Shown in pieces: positions 1-9,226 of a stretch of DNA of 32,720 nucleotides. Each line of letters begins with the position of its first letter. Positions within the stretch are counted from its first letter, which is position 1. Under the pieces are notes generated by a model. That model was not told the DNA's origin and did no database searches. It worked only from the letters and a program-made list of their open reading frames with translations. The position numbers were made by a program, and so were the translations under genes. This DNA comes from Caloramator sp. (GTDB lineage Bacteria; Bacillota; Clostridia; Clostridiales; Caloramatoraceae), in contig JAOADY010000167.1 in the NCBI GenBank assembly GCA_026417075.1, forward strand, positions 1 through 32,720. The letters are read 5' to 3'.

Positions 1-19
1 AGATGTGTATAAGAGACAG
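1..19 (+). other. Library adapter (Tn5/Nextera mosaic end), not genomic
   Basis: The first 19 bases, AGATGTGTATAAGAGACAG, are identical to the mosaic-end sequence used in transposase-based sequencing libraries. Genomic sequence appears to begin at base 20, in the middle of purF. This is untrimmed adapter at a contig end, so nothing in these bases should be read as biology. Confidence 0.96.
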
Positions 20-1194
20 GTGTGGCAGCAATTGGGCATGTGAGATATTCAACAACAGGCTCAAGCAGTCCAGCTAATGCACAGCCAATTCTTTCAAGAT
101 ATAAGCTTGGCTCTATTGCAATAGCTCATAATGGAAATCTTGTAAATGCCGATGTAATAAGGGAGCTTTTAGAGGATGGAGGGGTTATATTTCAAACCTC
201 AATAGATTCGGAAGTGATTTTAAATCTTATAGCAAGAGGGGCAAAAAAAGGCATAGAAAGATCTGTTGCAGATGCGATTCAGGCTGTTAAAGGATCCTAT
301 GCAATTGTAATACTAACGGAGGATAAGCTTATTGGAGTTAGAGATCCTAATGGGATTAGACCTCTTTGTATAGGGAAAATTGGTGATTCCTATGTATTAT
401 CTTCTGAGAGCTGTGCAATAGATGCTTTAGGAGGAGAATTTATAAGGGATGTATTGCCAGGTGAAATTGTAATAATAGATAAAGATGGTTTAAAATCCAT
501 ACACTTTGCAGAAAAGACTAAGTGTGAAACCTGTGCCTTTGAGTTTATATATTTTGCAAGGCCCGACAGCACAATAGATGGTATAAATGTTTACAAATCG
601 AGAGTTAAAGCAGGTCAGATTCTATATAAGGAGTGTCCTGCAGAGGCTGACATGGTAATAGGCGTTCCCGACTCTGGAGTTGCAGCGGCGATAGGTTATG
701 CAGAAGCTTCAAACATACCCTATGGAATTGGACTTATAAAAAATAAATACGTTGGTAGAACTTTTATATCTCCAAGTCAGGAAATCAGGGAAAGGGCTGT
801 TTCGGTTAAACTTAATGTTCTTAAAGTTAACGTCGAAGGAAAAAGGATAGTATTAATAGATGATTCTATAGTAAGGGGTACTACATCAAGAAAGCTTGTT
901 GAGCTTTTAAGAAGGGCTGGGGCAAAAGAGGTACATTTCAGAGTTGCTTCTCCGGTTGTAAAATATCCCTGCTACTTTGGAATAGACACTCCTCACAGGA
1001 GTGAGCTTATAGGCTCAAAGTTAGAGATTGAAAAGATAAGGGAGGAAATAGGTTCAGACAGCCTTGGATATTTAAGCATGGATGGGCTTTTGTCGGCACT
1101 AAATAGTAAAAATTTTTGTCTTGGGTGCTTCAGTGGAGTTTATCCTGTATCGGCTCCCTTTGAAACTGATAAATTTCATTTTGAAAAAAGATAA
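20..1194 (+). CDS. purF: Amidophosphoribosyltransferase, 5'-truncated
   Basis: This enzyme makes 5-phosphoribosylamine from PRPP and glutamine, the first committed step of purine synthesis, in the cytosol. The readable frame (codons from 22) enters at the GHVRYST segment of the N-terminal glutaminase domain, so about 70 residues are missing, including the catalytic N-terminal Cys. Numbering from codon 22, the PRPP-binding motif VLIDDSIVRGTT lies near residues 277-288. Cysteines at about 171, 317, 366 and 369 sit where the Bacillus subtilis-type enzyme binds its 4Fe-4S cluster, so this should be an oxygen-labile iron-sulfur PurF. The in-frame GTG at 22 is an internal codon, not a start. It leads the purF-M-N-H-D cluster, and purM follows after 33 bases. 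Confidence 0.96.
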
Positions 1195-1227
1195 TATTGC
1201 TGTTTTTTCAGCGGAATGGAGGATACT

Positions 1228-2223
1228 ATGGCAACTTACAGAGAATCCGGCGTTAACATAGAAGAAGGTTACAGGGCGGTAAAATACTATAAAGAATACG
1301 TAAAAAAAACCTTTATCCCAGGAGTTATAAATAACCTTGGAAGTTTTGCTGGAATGTTTGAGCTTAAGGACTATAAAAATCCAGTTTTGGTATCTGGAAC
1401 TGACGGTGTCGGCACAAAACTTGACATTGCCTTTAGAATGAAAAAATACGACACCGTTGGAATCGACTGCGTTGCAATGTGTGTTAACGATATACTCTGT
1501 CATGGAGCAGCCCCAATCTTTTTCCTTGACTATCTTGCCTGTGGAAAACTTGATGCAGATGTTGCTGCGGATATAGTAAAGGGAGTATCAAAAGGATGTA
1601 TTGAAGCAGGCTGTGCCCTTATTGGAGGAGAAACTGCAGAGATGCCGGGATTTTATAAAGAAGGAGAATATGATATTGCAGGCTTTGCAGTAGGTGTTGT
1701 TGAAAAGGATAAGATAATAGATGGAAGCGATATAAAGGACGGAGATGTTTTAATAGGAATTCAATCCTCAGGAATACACAGCAACGGCTATTCCCTTGTT
1801 AGAAAGCTGATAATAGATCTTAATATGGACTTTAACGGTAAAAGGATAGGGGAAGTTCTTTTAACTCCAACAAGGATTTATGTAAAAAGCATACTTGAGC
1901 TTTTAAAGGAATTTAAAATAAAAGGAATGGCGCATATAACAGGAGGAGGATTTATTGAAAATATTCCAAGGATGTTCAAAGGTGATTTTACTGCTGTTAT
2001 AGAGAAAAATAATATAAATGTTTTAGATATATTTAAATATATAATGTCCCTCGGCGTTGAGGAGGAGCATATGTATAACACATTCAACATGGGAATAGGT
2101 TTTGTACTTTGTGTAGATAAAAAGGATGAAGAAAGTATACTTAAAGCTTTAGAGAATATGGGAGAAAATGCCGTAAGAATAGGATATGTGGCATCTGGAG
2201 GTGGAGGGGTTTGCTTAAAATAG
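1228..2223 (+). CDS. purM: Phosphoribosylformylglycinamidine cyclo-ligase (AIR synthetase)
   Basis: The enzyme closes the imidazole ring, converting FGAM to AIR with ATP, at the fifth step of purine synthesis. The protein is 331 residues. It carries the family landmarks GTDGVGTKLDIAF, the CHGAAPIFFLDYL stretch, GGETAEMPGFY and the Gly-rich GGGFIENIPR segment. The start is set by the ribosome binding site: an in-frame ATG at 1216 lies upstream of GGAGG (1218-1222), while ATG 1228 sits five bases after it and gives the usual MATYRESGVNI N-terminus. Its last codons overlap the start of purN by 13 bases, which suggests translational coupling. Confidence 0.97.
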   Translation: MATYRESGVNIEEGYRAVKYYKEYVKKTFIPGVINNLGSFAGMFELKDYKNPVLVSGTDGVGTKLDIAFRMKKYDTVGIDCVAMCVNDILCHGAAPIFFLDYLACGKLDADVAADIVKGVSKGCIEAGCALIGGETAEMPGFYKEGEYDIAGFAVGVVEKDKIIDGSDIKDGDVLIGIQSSGIHSNGYSLVRKLIIDLNMDFNGKRIGEVLLTPTRIYVKSILELLKEFKIKGMAHITGGGFIENIPRMFKGDFTAVIEKNNINVLDIFKYIMSLGVEEEHMYNTFNMGIGFVLCVDKKDEESILKALENMGENAVRIGYVASGGGGVCLK

Positions 2224-2819
2224 CTGTTTTAATATCAGGAGGAGGAAGCAACCTTCAATCTATAATAGATGCTGTCGAAAATAAAGAAATTTTATGTTCG
2301 ATAGAGTGTGTAATAAGCGATAGAGAAGCCTTTGGAATAAAATGGGCAAAGGAACATAAAATTAAAACTTTTATTTTAGATAGAAAAATATACGGGGATA
2401 CTCTTTCCGATGAGATATTAAAAATAGTTGAGGGAAGGGTTGATTTAATAGTTCTTGCAGGGTATCTTTCAATATTAAAGGGAGATATACTAAAAAAATT
2501 TAAAAATAGAATAATAAATATACATCCATCACTGATACCAAGCTTTTGTGGTCCTAATATGTACGGGATTAAGGTTCATGAGGCTGCAATAGAATATGGG
2601 GTTAAAGTGTCCGGATGTACAGTACATTTTGTAGATGAGGGAACAGATACGGGGCCTATAATACTTCAAAGAACAGTTGAGGTTTATCCAAATGATGATG
2701 CTAAAACTCTTCAGCAAAGAATTTTAACTCAGGAGCACAGGGCTATAATTGATGCTATAGATTTAATTTCAAAGGGACTTGTAAAAATAGATGGGAGAAG
2801 GGTTATAATAAACAAATAA
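2211..2819 (+). CDS. purN: Phosphoribosylglycinamide formyltransferase (GART)
   Basis: It transfers a formyl group from 10-formyl-THF to GAR, the third step of purine synthesis. The 202-residue protein starts with the phosphate-binding [10 protein letters not shown] segment. The catalytic triad can be placed at Asn103, His105 (NIHPSLIP) and Asp146 (the Asp before TGPI). Translation should begin at TTG 2211, inside the 3' end of purM, just after GGAGGGG at 2203-2209. No ATG in this frame gives the conserved LKIAVLISG start. The SFCGPNMYG segment after the HPSLIP motif differs from the E. coli version but does not touch the catalytic residues. Confidence 0.95.
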   Translation: MLKIAVLISGGGSNLQSIIDAVENKEILCSIECVISDREAFGIKWAKEHKIKTFILDRKIYGDTLSDEILKIVEGRVDLIVLAGYLSILKGDILKKFKNRIINIHPSLIPSFCGPNMYGIKVHEAAIEYGVKVSGCTVHFVDEGTDTGPIILQRTVEVYPNDDAKTLQQRILTQEHRAIIDAIDLISKGLVKIDGRRVIINK

Positions 2820-2877
2820 TATTTTTACTTATTCGATTCCATATTTTAGCCATAATAATGGTAGAATGGAGGGTAAA

Positions 2878-4377
2878 ATGATTAAAAGAGCACTTATAAG
2901 CGTTTATAAAAAGGATAAAATATTTGAGCTTGCTTCATTTTTAAACTCAATCGGTACACAGATAATATCGACAGGAGGAACATTTAAATATCTTAAAGAA
3001 AAGGGAATACCTGTAGTTGAAGTTTCTGATGTTACAGGCTTTGAGGAGATACTTGAGGGGAGAGTTAAAACTCTTCATCCTAAGATTTACGGAGGCATAC
3101 TTGCTGTAAGAGATAATAAAGAGCATATGAATACCATAAAGGAGAAGAAAATTGAGCCTATTGATATGGTGGTTGTAAATCTTTACCCTTTCTTTGAAAA
3201 GGTTAAAGATGATATATCCTTTGATGAAAAAATAGAGTTTATTGATATTGGAGGCCCTACGATGATAAGGGCTGCAGCTAAAAATTTCAGGGATGTTTTA
3301 GTTTTAACTGATGTTTCTGATTATGATGATGTTATAAATCAGTTAAAAGAAAAGGGAGATGTTGATTTTCAAACGAGAAGAAAACTTGCAGGTAAGGTAT
3401 TTAACTTAACATCTGCCTATGACAGCGCCGTTGCTAATTTTCTATTAGAAGAAAACTATCCTCAATATTTATCTTTGTCCTATAAAAAAGAGATGGATTT
3501 AAGATATGGAGAAAATCCTCACCAGAGCGCTGCATATTATGTTTCAACTACGGATAAAGGTTCAATTAGGGACTTTGAAAAGCTTAACGGAAAGGAACTA
3601 TCCTATAACAATATTAAAGATATGGATGTTGCATGGAAGGTTGTAAATGAATTCGATGAGATTTGCTGTTGTGCTGTAAAACATAATACCCCCTGTGGCG
3701 TTGCAATAGGAGATAGTGTGGTAGATGCATATAAAAAGGCTTTTGAATGTGATAGCATATCTATATTTGGAGGAATTGTAGCCTTTAATAGAAAAGTTGA
3801 CGCAGATACTGCGAAGGAGCTTGTTAAAATATTTCTTGAAATAGTAATAGCTCCGGATTATGATGAGGATGCAATTAAAATACTCTGTGAGAAAAAGAAT
3901 TTAAGGGTTATAAAATGTAGCATAAAACCATGCCAGAAATATGAAGTTTGCTCCGTTGATGGAGGAATATTAGTTCAAAATACGGATGATGTTCTTATTG
4001 ACAAAATGGAATGTGTAACGCAGATAAAACCTGATGAAAAGTATTATGATGACATGATTTTTGGAATGAAGGTTGTAAAATATGTTAAATCCAATGGAAT
4101 AGTTGTTGTTAAGGATAAAATGGCAGTTGGGATAGCAGGGGGACAGGTAAACAGGATCTGGGCAGCAAAGCAGGCATTAGAGAGAGGAAAGGGAGGAAGA
4201 GTTCTTGCCTCGGATGCATTCTTTCCCTTCAGCGATGTAGTTGAGGAGGCTTCAAGGTTTGGAATAAAGGTTATTGTTCAACCTGGAGGCTCAATAAACG
4301 ATAACCTGTCTATAAAAGCCTGTGATGAAAAGGGGATAGCCATGGTATTTACGGGAGTTAGACATTTTAAACATTGA
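2878..4377 (+). CDS. purH: Bifunctional AICAR transformylase / IMP cyclohydrolase
   Basis: It carries out the last two steps to IMP. The protein is 499 residues, close to the usual 510. The N-terminal MGS-like cyclohydrolase domain (about residues 1-195) has [19 protein letters not shown] and [14 protein letters not shown]. The C-terminal transformylase domain has KHNTPCGVA with Lys268 and His269 at the catalytic positions and ends in the family's [15 protein letters not shown] at 2868-2873 sits five bases before ATG 2878. The in-frame ATG at 2866 precedes that site and is not the start. A 58-base gap separates it from purN, and purD begins 28 bases downstream. Confidence 0.97.
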   Translation: MIKRALISVYKKDKIFELASFLNSIGTQIISTGGTFKYLKEKGIPVVEVSDVTGFEEILEGRVKTLHPKIYGGILAVRDNKEHMNTIKEKKIEPIDMVVVNLYPFFEKVKDDISFDEKIEFIDIGGPTMIRAAAKNFRDVLVLTDVSDYDDVINQLKEKGDVDFQTRRKLAGKVFNLTSAYDSAVANFLLEENYPQYLSLSYKKEMDLRYGENPHQSAAYYVSTTDKGSIRDFEKLNGKELSYNNIKDMDVAWKVVNEFDEICCCAVKHNTPCGVAIGDSVVDAYKKAFECDSISIFGGIVAFNRKVDADTAKELVKIFLEIVIAPDYDEDAIKILCEKKNLRVIKCSIKPCQKYEVCSVDGGILVQNTDDVLIDKMECVTQIKPDEKYYDDMIFGMKVVKYVKSNGIVVVKDKMAVGIAGGQVNRIWAAKQALERGKGGRVLASDAFFPFSDVVEEASRFGIKVIVQPGGSINDNLSIKACDEKGIAMVFTGVRHFKH

Positions 4378-4405
4378 TTTTTATCTATGTTAAGGGGTTG
4401 ATATT

Positions 4406-5647
4406 ATGAAAGTTCTTGTTATAGGTAGTGGCGGAAGGGAACATGCAATAGCCTACAAAGCATCTAAAAACGATAATGTTGATATTGTATATTGTGCACC
4501 GGGAAATGGGGGAACAGCCCTTGAACATAAATGTGTAAATGTAGATATTTCAAGAAAGGATGAAATATTAGATTTTGCCTTAAGGGAGAAGATAGATCTT
4601 ACAATAGTAGGACCAGAAGCCTACCTTGTTGATGGAATAGTTGACGATTTTAAAGAAAAAAATCTTAAAATTTTCGGACCTTCTCAAAGGGCAGCAAAGC
4701 TTGAGGGAAGCAAGGCCTTTGCAAAGGAATTTATGAGAAAATATAATGTAAAAACTGCAAAGTGCGAAGTGTTTGAGAACTATGATATAGCAGTAGATTA
4801 TATAAATAAATTGGATTGTCCCTTTGTTATAAAAGCTGATGGCCTTGCAGCAGGCAAGGGTGTGGTTATATGTAAAAGTTTTGAAGAAGGAGAAAAAACT
4901 CTTAGAGATTTTATGATAGAAGGAACGTTAAAAAGCTCCGGCAAAAAAGTTGTAATTGAAGAGTTCTTAGAAGGTGTTGAAGCGACTATATTATCTATAA
5001 CTGATGGTAAAAGCATAATACCTTTTATATCTTCAAAGGATCATAAAACTATTTTTGAAGGAGGAAAAGGGCCCAATACAGGCGGAATGGGAGTTGTCGC
5101 TCCAAATCCCTATTGTAGCAAGGATGTTTTAAGAGAGTTTGAAAAAGATATATTAATTCCAACATTAAAAGGGATAAGAGAGGAAGGCTTTGATTACTGC
5201 GGAATAATATATTTTGGGATAATGATAACAAAAAAGGGAGTTTATCTTCTTGAATATAACGTAAGGATGGGAGATCCTGAAACGCAGGCGGTTCTTCCGC
5301 TTTTAAAGACTGATTTTATAGAGCTTATAGAAGCATCGATAGATAAAAGATTGGAAGATATTAAAATAGAGTGGATTGACGGTGCTTCCTGCTGCATTGT
5401 TGCATCATCAAAGGGTTATCCTGAGAAATATGAAACTGGACATGAAATAAGCATAGGGAATGTGTATGGTAAAATTTTTATAGCAGGAGCAGCTTTAAAA
5501 GATGAAAAACTTATAACGACTGGGGGAAGGGTTTTGTCGGTAGTTTGCGTTTCAAAGGATTTAGATAAGGCAAGAGAGGCAGCCTATAAAGATATAAAAA
5601 ATATAAATTTCAGCGGAATGTATTATAGGAAGGATATAGGAGAGTAG
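4406..5647 (+). CDS. purD: Phosphoribosylamine-glycine ligase (GARS)
   Basis: An ATP-grasp ligase that joins glycine to phosphoribosylamine, the second purine step. The 413-residue protein begins with the KVLVIGSGGREHAIA nucleotide fold. It then shows FGPSQRAAKLEGSKAFAKEF, the ATP-grasp core VIKADGLAAGKGVVIC, the substrate loop PNTGGMGVVAPNP and the metal-binding ENVRMGDPETQ-like segment (here YNVRMGDPETQ). The start follows AAGGGGTTGAT at normal spacing. It is the last gene of the pur cluster, and a hairpin spans its stop codon. All landmarks are intact. Confidence 0.97.
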   Translation: MKVLVIGSGGREHAIAYKASKNDNVDIVYCAPGNGGTALEHKCVNVDISRKDEILDFALREKIDLTIVGPEAYLVDGIVDDFKEKNLKIFGPSQRAAKLEGSKAFAKEFMRKYNVKTAKCEVFENYDIAVDYINKLDCPFVIKADGLAAGKGVVICKSFEEGEKTLRDFMIEGTLKSSGKKVVIEEFLEGVEATILSITDGKSIIPFISSKDHKTIFEGGKGPNTGGMGVVAPNPYCSKDVLREFEKDILIPTLKGIREEGFDYCGIIYFGIMITKKGVYLLEYNVRMGDPETQAVLPLLKTDFIELIEASIDKRLEDIKIEWIDGASCCIVASSKGYPEKYETGHEISIGNVYGKIFIAGAALKDEKLITTGGRVLSVVCVSKDLDKAREAAYKDIKNINFSGMYYRKDIGE

Positions 5648-5664
5648 CTATACCCTTCCTTTTC
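5627..5664 (+). terminator. Probable terminator of the pur operon
   Basis: The arms AGGAAGGATATA (5627-5638) and TATACCCTTCCT (5649-5660) pair over 12 positions with one mismatch around a 10-base loop. The 3' arm runs into TTTC. The stem starts inside the last codons of purD. The T-tract is short, so termination may be incomplete. Confidence 0.55.
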
Positions 5665-5727
5665 TATTAAAAAAGTATCTTTATTAATATGCTTTTACAG
5701 AGTTTTTGAATATATTCTAACTTTTTA

Positions 5728-5783
5728 AGCTGGTGGCTTTGTGGTTATACGTCTATTGAAATAGACTCACCCCACTAAAAAGG
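5728..5783. other. Unexplained structured segment (possible RNA or element end)
   Basis: In the gap between purD and a convergent small gene there is a perfect hairpin, GTCTAT-TGAA-ATAGAC (5751-5766). It is flanked by GTGG (5741-5744), which can pair with CCAC (5772-5775), and by GGTG (5732-5735), which can alternatively pair with CACC (5768-5771). The mutually exclusive pairings resemble a structured RNA, but the segment could equally be the hairpin end of a decayed small transposon. It is downstream of genes on both strands, so its strand is unknown. The rest of 5664-5858 shows nothing else I can support. Confidence 0.35.
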
Positions 5784-5858
5784 TTGTTTTGCTTTCAACA
5801 TTATAATTTTATAAAGTTAATTTCAATTTTTCATGAGTAATAAAAAATCGAAAAGCTT

Positions 5859-6101
5859 TTATTGTTTAGGTATTACTCCTTTCTTTTTTAGAGTTTCAAC
5901 TGAATCCAGTGAAGTGTTTGGATTTTCAGGAACTGAGGAAACTTCATAGGTATCTATAAGATCGATTCCTCCTTTTAACTTTTCAGGCCACAGTATTGCA
6001 TTGTTTATGTTTTCAATAATCGGGTATGGGACATTTGAAGTTTTAACATCAACACTTTTTTTATCCTTATAAGTCAAATTAGGATCTTTTGCATTTTTCA
6101 T
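5859..6101 (-). CDS. Small hypothetical protein, 80 aa
   Basis: I do not recognise this protein. It is soluble-looking, with no signal peptide or membrane segment. The N-terminal 20 residues are rich in Lys and Asp, and the middle (NVPYPIIENINNAILWPEKLKGGIDLID) looks compact. The tail ends ETLKKKGVIPKQ. Support for a real gene is an AGAGGTG ribosome binding site six bases before the ATG, its placement in a gap that no other frame explains, and ordinary residue composition. It is transcribed against purD and away from the lytic transglycosylase gene. Confidence 0.65.
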   Translation of the reverse strand: MKNAKDPNLTYKDKKSVDVKTSNVPYPIIENINNAILWPEKLKGGIDLIDTYEVSSVPENPNTSLDSVETLKKKGVIPKQ

Positions 6102-6203
6102 ATTTTCACCTCTTTATTTTTTCTTTTTTTTAATATGCGACATAATATAAAAAATTATTTATTATAAAATTTAAAAATTAGTAGAGAATGTTGAAAAATT
6201 TTA

Positions 6204-6232
6204 ACTTTAAATAATTTGCTATGTGGTATAAT
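6204..6232 (+). promoter_or_regulatory. Extended -10 promoter for the lytic transglycosylase gene
   Basis: TGGTATAAT at 6224-6232 is a perfect extended -10 (TGnTATAAT). The -35 position 17 bases upstream (ACTTTA, 6204-6209) is poor, as is usual for extended -10 promoters. The predicted start near 6239 leaves a leader of about 54 bases before the ATG at 6293. Confidence 0.6.
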
Positions 6233-6292
6233 TAATAATATATCAAATTTATTATTAATGAAGTTCAATATTTACTAATTAAGGAGGGGCCT

Positions 6293-6877
6293 ATGAAGGT
6301 AGAAGAAGTTGCTCAAATAATGAGAATTTATATGATGCAGAATTTATATTTTTCGGATGGTGAAAGTGGTAGAGATTTATCTTCAGTGTTTTCATTAGTG
6401 CTTGATAATCTTCTTCAGAATATGGATATTAATATGGACAATTTTAATAAAGATGATAACAAGATAAATAATAATATAAATAATAATATATCCGATGCAA
6501 TAAAAAAGTCTTCACAGAAATATAATGTAGAGGAGAATTTAATAAAGGCAGTAATCGATGTGGAATCCTCGTTTAATCCTATGGCTGTGTCAAAGGCAGG
6601 GGCTCAGGGATTAATGCAACTTATGCCGCAGACTCAAAAAAGTCTTGGAGTAAATAACCCCTTTGATGTACTTGAAAATATAGATGGAGGGACAAGATAT
6701 TTAAGGACGCTTCTTGATGCCTTTAGAGGAAATAAGGAGCTTGCTCTTGCAGCTTATAACGGAGGAATAGGCAGAATGAAAAAACTTGGAGTAGATAGCG
6801 TCGAAGAGATACAAAAGATGCCAAAGGAAACCCAAAATTACGTAAGAAAAGTGCTAGAGGAGTATAGCAAATACTAA
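6293..6877 (+). CDS. Lytic transglycosylase (SLT domain), no signal peptide
   Basis: SLT-family enzymes cut the MurNAc-GlcNAc bond of peptidoglycan. The 194-residue protein has an Asp/Asn-rich linker at about 47-65 (DDNKINNNINNN) and a catalytic SLT domain from about residue 70. The family motifs are present: the catalytic glutamate Glu91 in DVESSFNP, GLMQLMP (106-112) and AYNGG (154-158). The start follows a perfect AAGGAGG. The N-terminus (MKVEEVAQIMRIYMMQNLYF) has no signal peptide, so export by the normal route is not predicted. Such SLT proteins exist in Firmicutes near flagellar or phage genes, but neither is nearby here. The patatin gene follows 21 bases later, probably in the same transcript. 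Confidence 0.92.
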   Translation: MKVEEVAQIMRIYMMQNLYFSDGESGRDLSSVFSLVLDNLLQNMDINMDNFNKDDNKINNNINNNISDAIKKSSQKYNVEENLIKAVIDVESSFNPMAVSKAGAQGLMQLMPQTQKSLGVNNPFDVLENIDGGTRYLRTLLDAFRGNKELALAAYNGGIGRMKKLGVDSVEEIQKMPKETQNYVRKVLEEYSKY

Positions 6878-6898
6878 TCATCCTAAAGGGGGATGGAT

Positions 6899-8233
6899 AT
6901 GGAAAATTATGCACTTGTATTAGGCGGAGGGGGAGCAAAGGGAGCATATGAAATTGGGGTTTGGCAAGCTTTAAAGGAGCTTAACATACCTATCAATATG
7001 GTGTGCGGTACTTCGGTTGGAGCATTAAATGGAGCTATTATAGTTCAGGGAGACTTTGAACTCGCAAAGGATTTGTGGACAAGTATAAGCTTTGAGAGCG
7101 TTGTAAAGGTTGAAAAAGAACTTGCATCTGTTGAAGAGAAGATAGGTTTAAAAGATAGAATGATGCTTATAAGGGAAGCTGTAAGTGGTGGTGGATTTGA
7201 TATATCGCCCTTAAGACAGCTTTTAAATGATATTATTGATGAGAAAAAAATAAGGAAGTCTACGATAGATTTTGGATTAGTTACATTTTCTATAACGGAT
7301 TTTAAGCCTGTTAAAGTATTTAAAGAGAATATACCCGAGGGAAAGTTGGTTGACTATCTTCTTGCTAGTGCATGTTTTCCTGCATTTAAGCCTTTAGAAA
7401 TAGATAATAAAAAATATATAGATGGAGGAGTTTATGATAACATTCCAGTTTCTCTTGCAATTGAGAGAGGGGCTAAAAAGATTATAGCTGTTGATGTTTC
7501 AGGACCGGGTATAACAAGAAGCACTGGTAAAAAAAATTCTAATATAGTATATATTAAAAATAAAGATATATTAGGCGGGGTACTTGAGTTTGACAGCCAA
7601 AAATCTAAGGCTAATATGAACATTGGATATTTAGATTGTTATAAGTCTCTTGGAATGTTAAAGGGATATAAATATTATATTAAAGATGATGATAGAATAA
7701 AAAGCAGATATGATTTTATAAATAAACTGCAATTGGAGGATTTGAAGAAGATATATTCATTTTTGGGAATTGATGTCAATGGAAAAACTTTAATGTCAAA
7801 TAGGTTTATACTTGATGTAATAATAAGAACCATACAGCAATATACCGAAGGGAAAATAGAAACGAGTAATATTTTTATAGCGATGGCTGAAATTACAGCA
7901 GAACAGCTTGAGATAGACAGACAATGTGTATACAGCATTGATGAGTTAATAGACAGGATATTGAAAAAGTATGAGGATATAAGAAATAGCAATGATTTTA
8001 AGCAGTATGTAGGAAATATAAAGAAGCTTATAATGAGCAAAAGTCAGCTAGAGTTTGATAGAGAAATAAAAAATACTTTAATAGAAGGTAAGTTTTTAAT
8101 ATCCTACAATGCTGATTTTAAGGATATGGATGAAAAAACTAAAAGGTTTAGAAGGTTTATAGCTGTAGCCTTTCCTAAAATATTAATTTCTAATATGTTT
8201 ATATCGTTTCTAATGGAAAATAAAAATCAGTAA
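6899..8233 (+). CDS. Patatin-like phospholipase with a C-terminal extension
   Basis: This is a lipid acyl hydrolase of the patatin/RssA type, using a Ser-Asp dyad. Of its 444 residues, the first 180 or so hold all family motifs: the oxyanion GGGGAKGAYEIG (9-20), the nucleophile elbow GTSVG with Ser39, and the catalytic Asp175 in YIDGG. The remaining 250 residues are mostly helical and charged, and I recognise no domain there. AAAGGGGG at 6885-6892 sits six bases before ATG 6899. The ATG at 6893 directly abuts that site and is unlikely to be used. There is no signal peptide, so it is probably cytosolic or peripheral on the membrane. It shares a transcript with the lytic transglycosylase, which may link it to envelope turnover; that is inference. 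Confidence 0.9.
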   Translation: MENYALVLGGGGAKGAYEIGVWQALKELNIPINMVCGTSVGALNGAIIVQGDFELAKDLWTSISFESVVKVEKELASVEEKIGLKDRMMLIREAVSGGGFDISPLRQLLNDIIDEKKIRKSTIDFGLVTFSITDFKPVKVFKENIPEGKLVDYLLASACFPAFKPLEIDNKKYIDGGVYDNIPVSLAIERGAKKIIAVDVSGPGITRSTGKKNSNIVYIKNKDILGGVLEFDSQKSKANMNIGYLDCYKSLGMLKGYKYYIKDDDRIKSRYDFINKLQLEDLKKIYSFLGIDVNGKTLMSNRFILDVIIRTIQQYTEGKIETSNIFIAMAEITAEQLEIDRQCVYSIDELIDRILKKYEDIRNSNDFKQYVGNIKKLIMSKSQLEFDREIKNTLIEGKFLISYNADFKDMDEKTKRFRRFIAVAFPKILISNMFISFLMENKNQ

Positions 8234-8287
8234 TGAAAAATATAGAAATAATTAGGGAAATTATTTTATGGTTAATATAGAAATTTT

Positions 8288-8330
8288 TGCAGCGATTTGC
8301 TTGTAGCACGCTGCATTATTTTATGCTTTT
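8288..8330 (+). terminator. Weak candidate terminator after the patatin gene
   Basis: TGCAGCG (8288-8294) and CGCTGCA (8309-8315) form a perfect 7-bp stem with a 14-base loop, followed by ATTATTTTATG. The loop is long and the T-tract broken, so this is tentative. The rest of 8234-8436 is AT-rich and shows nothing else I can support. Confidence 0.35.
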
Positions 8331-8439
8331 TTATTTGCTAGTATTTAGATTTTTTAATAATAAGTAAATATTAAAAAATAATATTTATTTAATGGTTATC
8401 AATGTAGTTTTTGCTTTGCATCTATATAAAACCTACTTG

Positions 8440-8468
8440 TTTTCACATTTTTGGTTTTATGATATAAT
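8440..8468 (+). promoter_or_regulatory. Promoter for rsuA (extended -10)
   Basis: TGATATAAT at 8460-8468 is an extended -10. TTTTCA at 8440-8445 is a possible -35 with 17 bases between it and the hexamer. Transcription would start near 8475, about 23 bases ahead of the ATG at 8498. Confidence 0.6.
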
Positions 8469-8497
8469 TGCTTAAATACAAAGATGGAGGAAACATT

Positions 8498-9226
8498 ATG
8501 ACAAGAGAACGACTTGATAAAATACTTTCAAATATGGGTTTTGGAACGAGAAAAGAAGTAAAGTTGCTTACAAAATCAGGAGAAGTTTCTGTTAACGGTG
8601 AGATAATTAAGGATTCTTCTAAGCATATAGATCTAGAAAAGGATGTAATTGAAGTTTGTGGAGAAAAATTAAATTATAGAAAGTATATATATCTTATGAT
8701 GAACAAGCCAAGTGGAGTAATATCAGCTACGGAGGATTATTACGAAAAAACAGTAGTTGACTTACTTGAGGATGAATATATAATTTTTAATCCAGCCCCT
8801 GTAGGAAGATTAGATAAGGATACGGAAGGACTTTTGATTTTAACTAATGACGGAGAGTTAAATCATATGCTTTTATCTCCAAAGAGGCATGTACCTAAAA
8901 AATATTTTGCAAGAATAGATGGAAAAGTAACATTAGATGATGTTAAGAAGTTTAAAAATGGTGTTACGCTTGATGATGGATATAAAACTTTACCTTCGGA
9001 ACTTAAAATAATACAATCCGATGAAATATCAGAGGTTGAGATTATAATATATGAAGGTAAATATCATCAGATAAAAAGGATGTTTGAAACGGTTGGTAAA
9101 AAAGTAGTGTATCTTAAAAGAATTGAGATGGGACCTTTAAAGCTCGATGATGATTTAAAGCTTGGAGAATATAGAGAACTTACTGATGATGAAGTGGAAA
9201 TGTTAAAGCAAGCCGTGAAAAGGTGA
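8498..9226 (+). CDS. rsuA: RsuA/RluB-type pseudouridine synthase
   Basis: This enzyme isomerises a uridine in ribosomal RNA. The 242-residue protein has an N-terminal S4 RNA-binding domain (about 1-60, RLDKILSNMGFGTRKEV) and a pseudouridine synthase domain. The catalytic motif GRLDKDTEGLLILTNDG contains Asp106. Length and residue spacing fit RsuA (16S rRNA U516) better than the longer 23S enzyme RluB, but the two are hard to separate by eye. GGAGG (8486-8490) is seven bases before ATG 8498. An in-frame TTG at 8468 lies inside the promoter and is not the start. It has its own promoter and appears monocistronic. Confidence 0.88.
   Translation: MTRERLDKILSNMGFGTRKEVKLLTKSGEVSVNGEIIKDSSKHIDLEKDVIEVCGEKLNYRKYIYLMMNKPSGVISATEDYYEKTVVDLLEDEYIIFNPAPVGRLDKDTEGLLILTNDGELNHMLLSPKRHVPKKYFARIDGKVTLDDVKKFKNGVTLDDGYKTLPSELKIIQSDEISEVEIIIYEGKYHQIKRMFETVGKKVVYLKRIEMGPLKLDDDLKLGEYRELTDDEVEMLKQAVKR

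Noticed and set aside
1099-1503. 134-codon minus-strand frame opposite purF/purM
   Set aside because: Antisense to both genes with no ribosome binding site; the sense frames are strongly supported.
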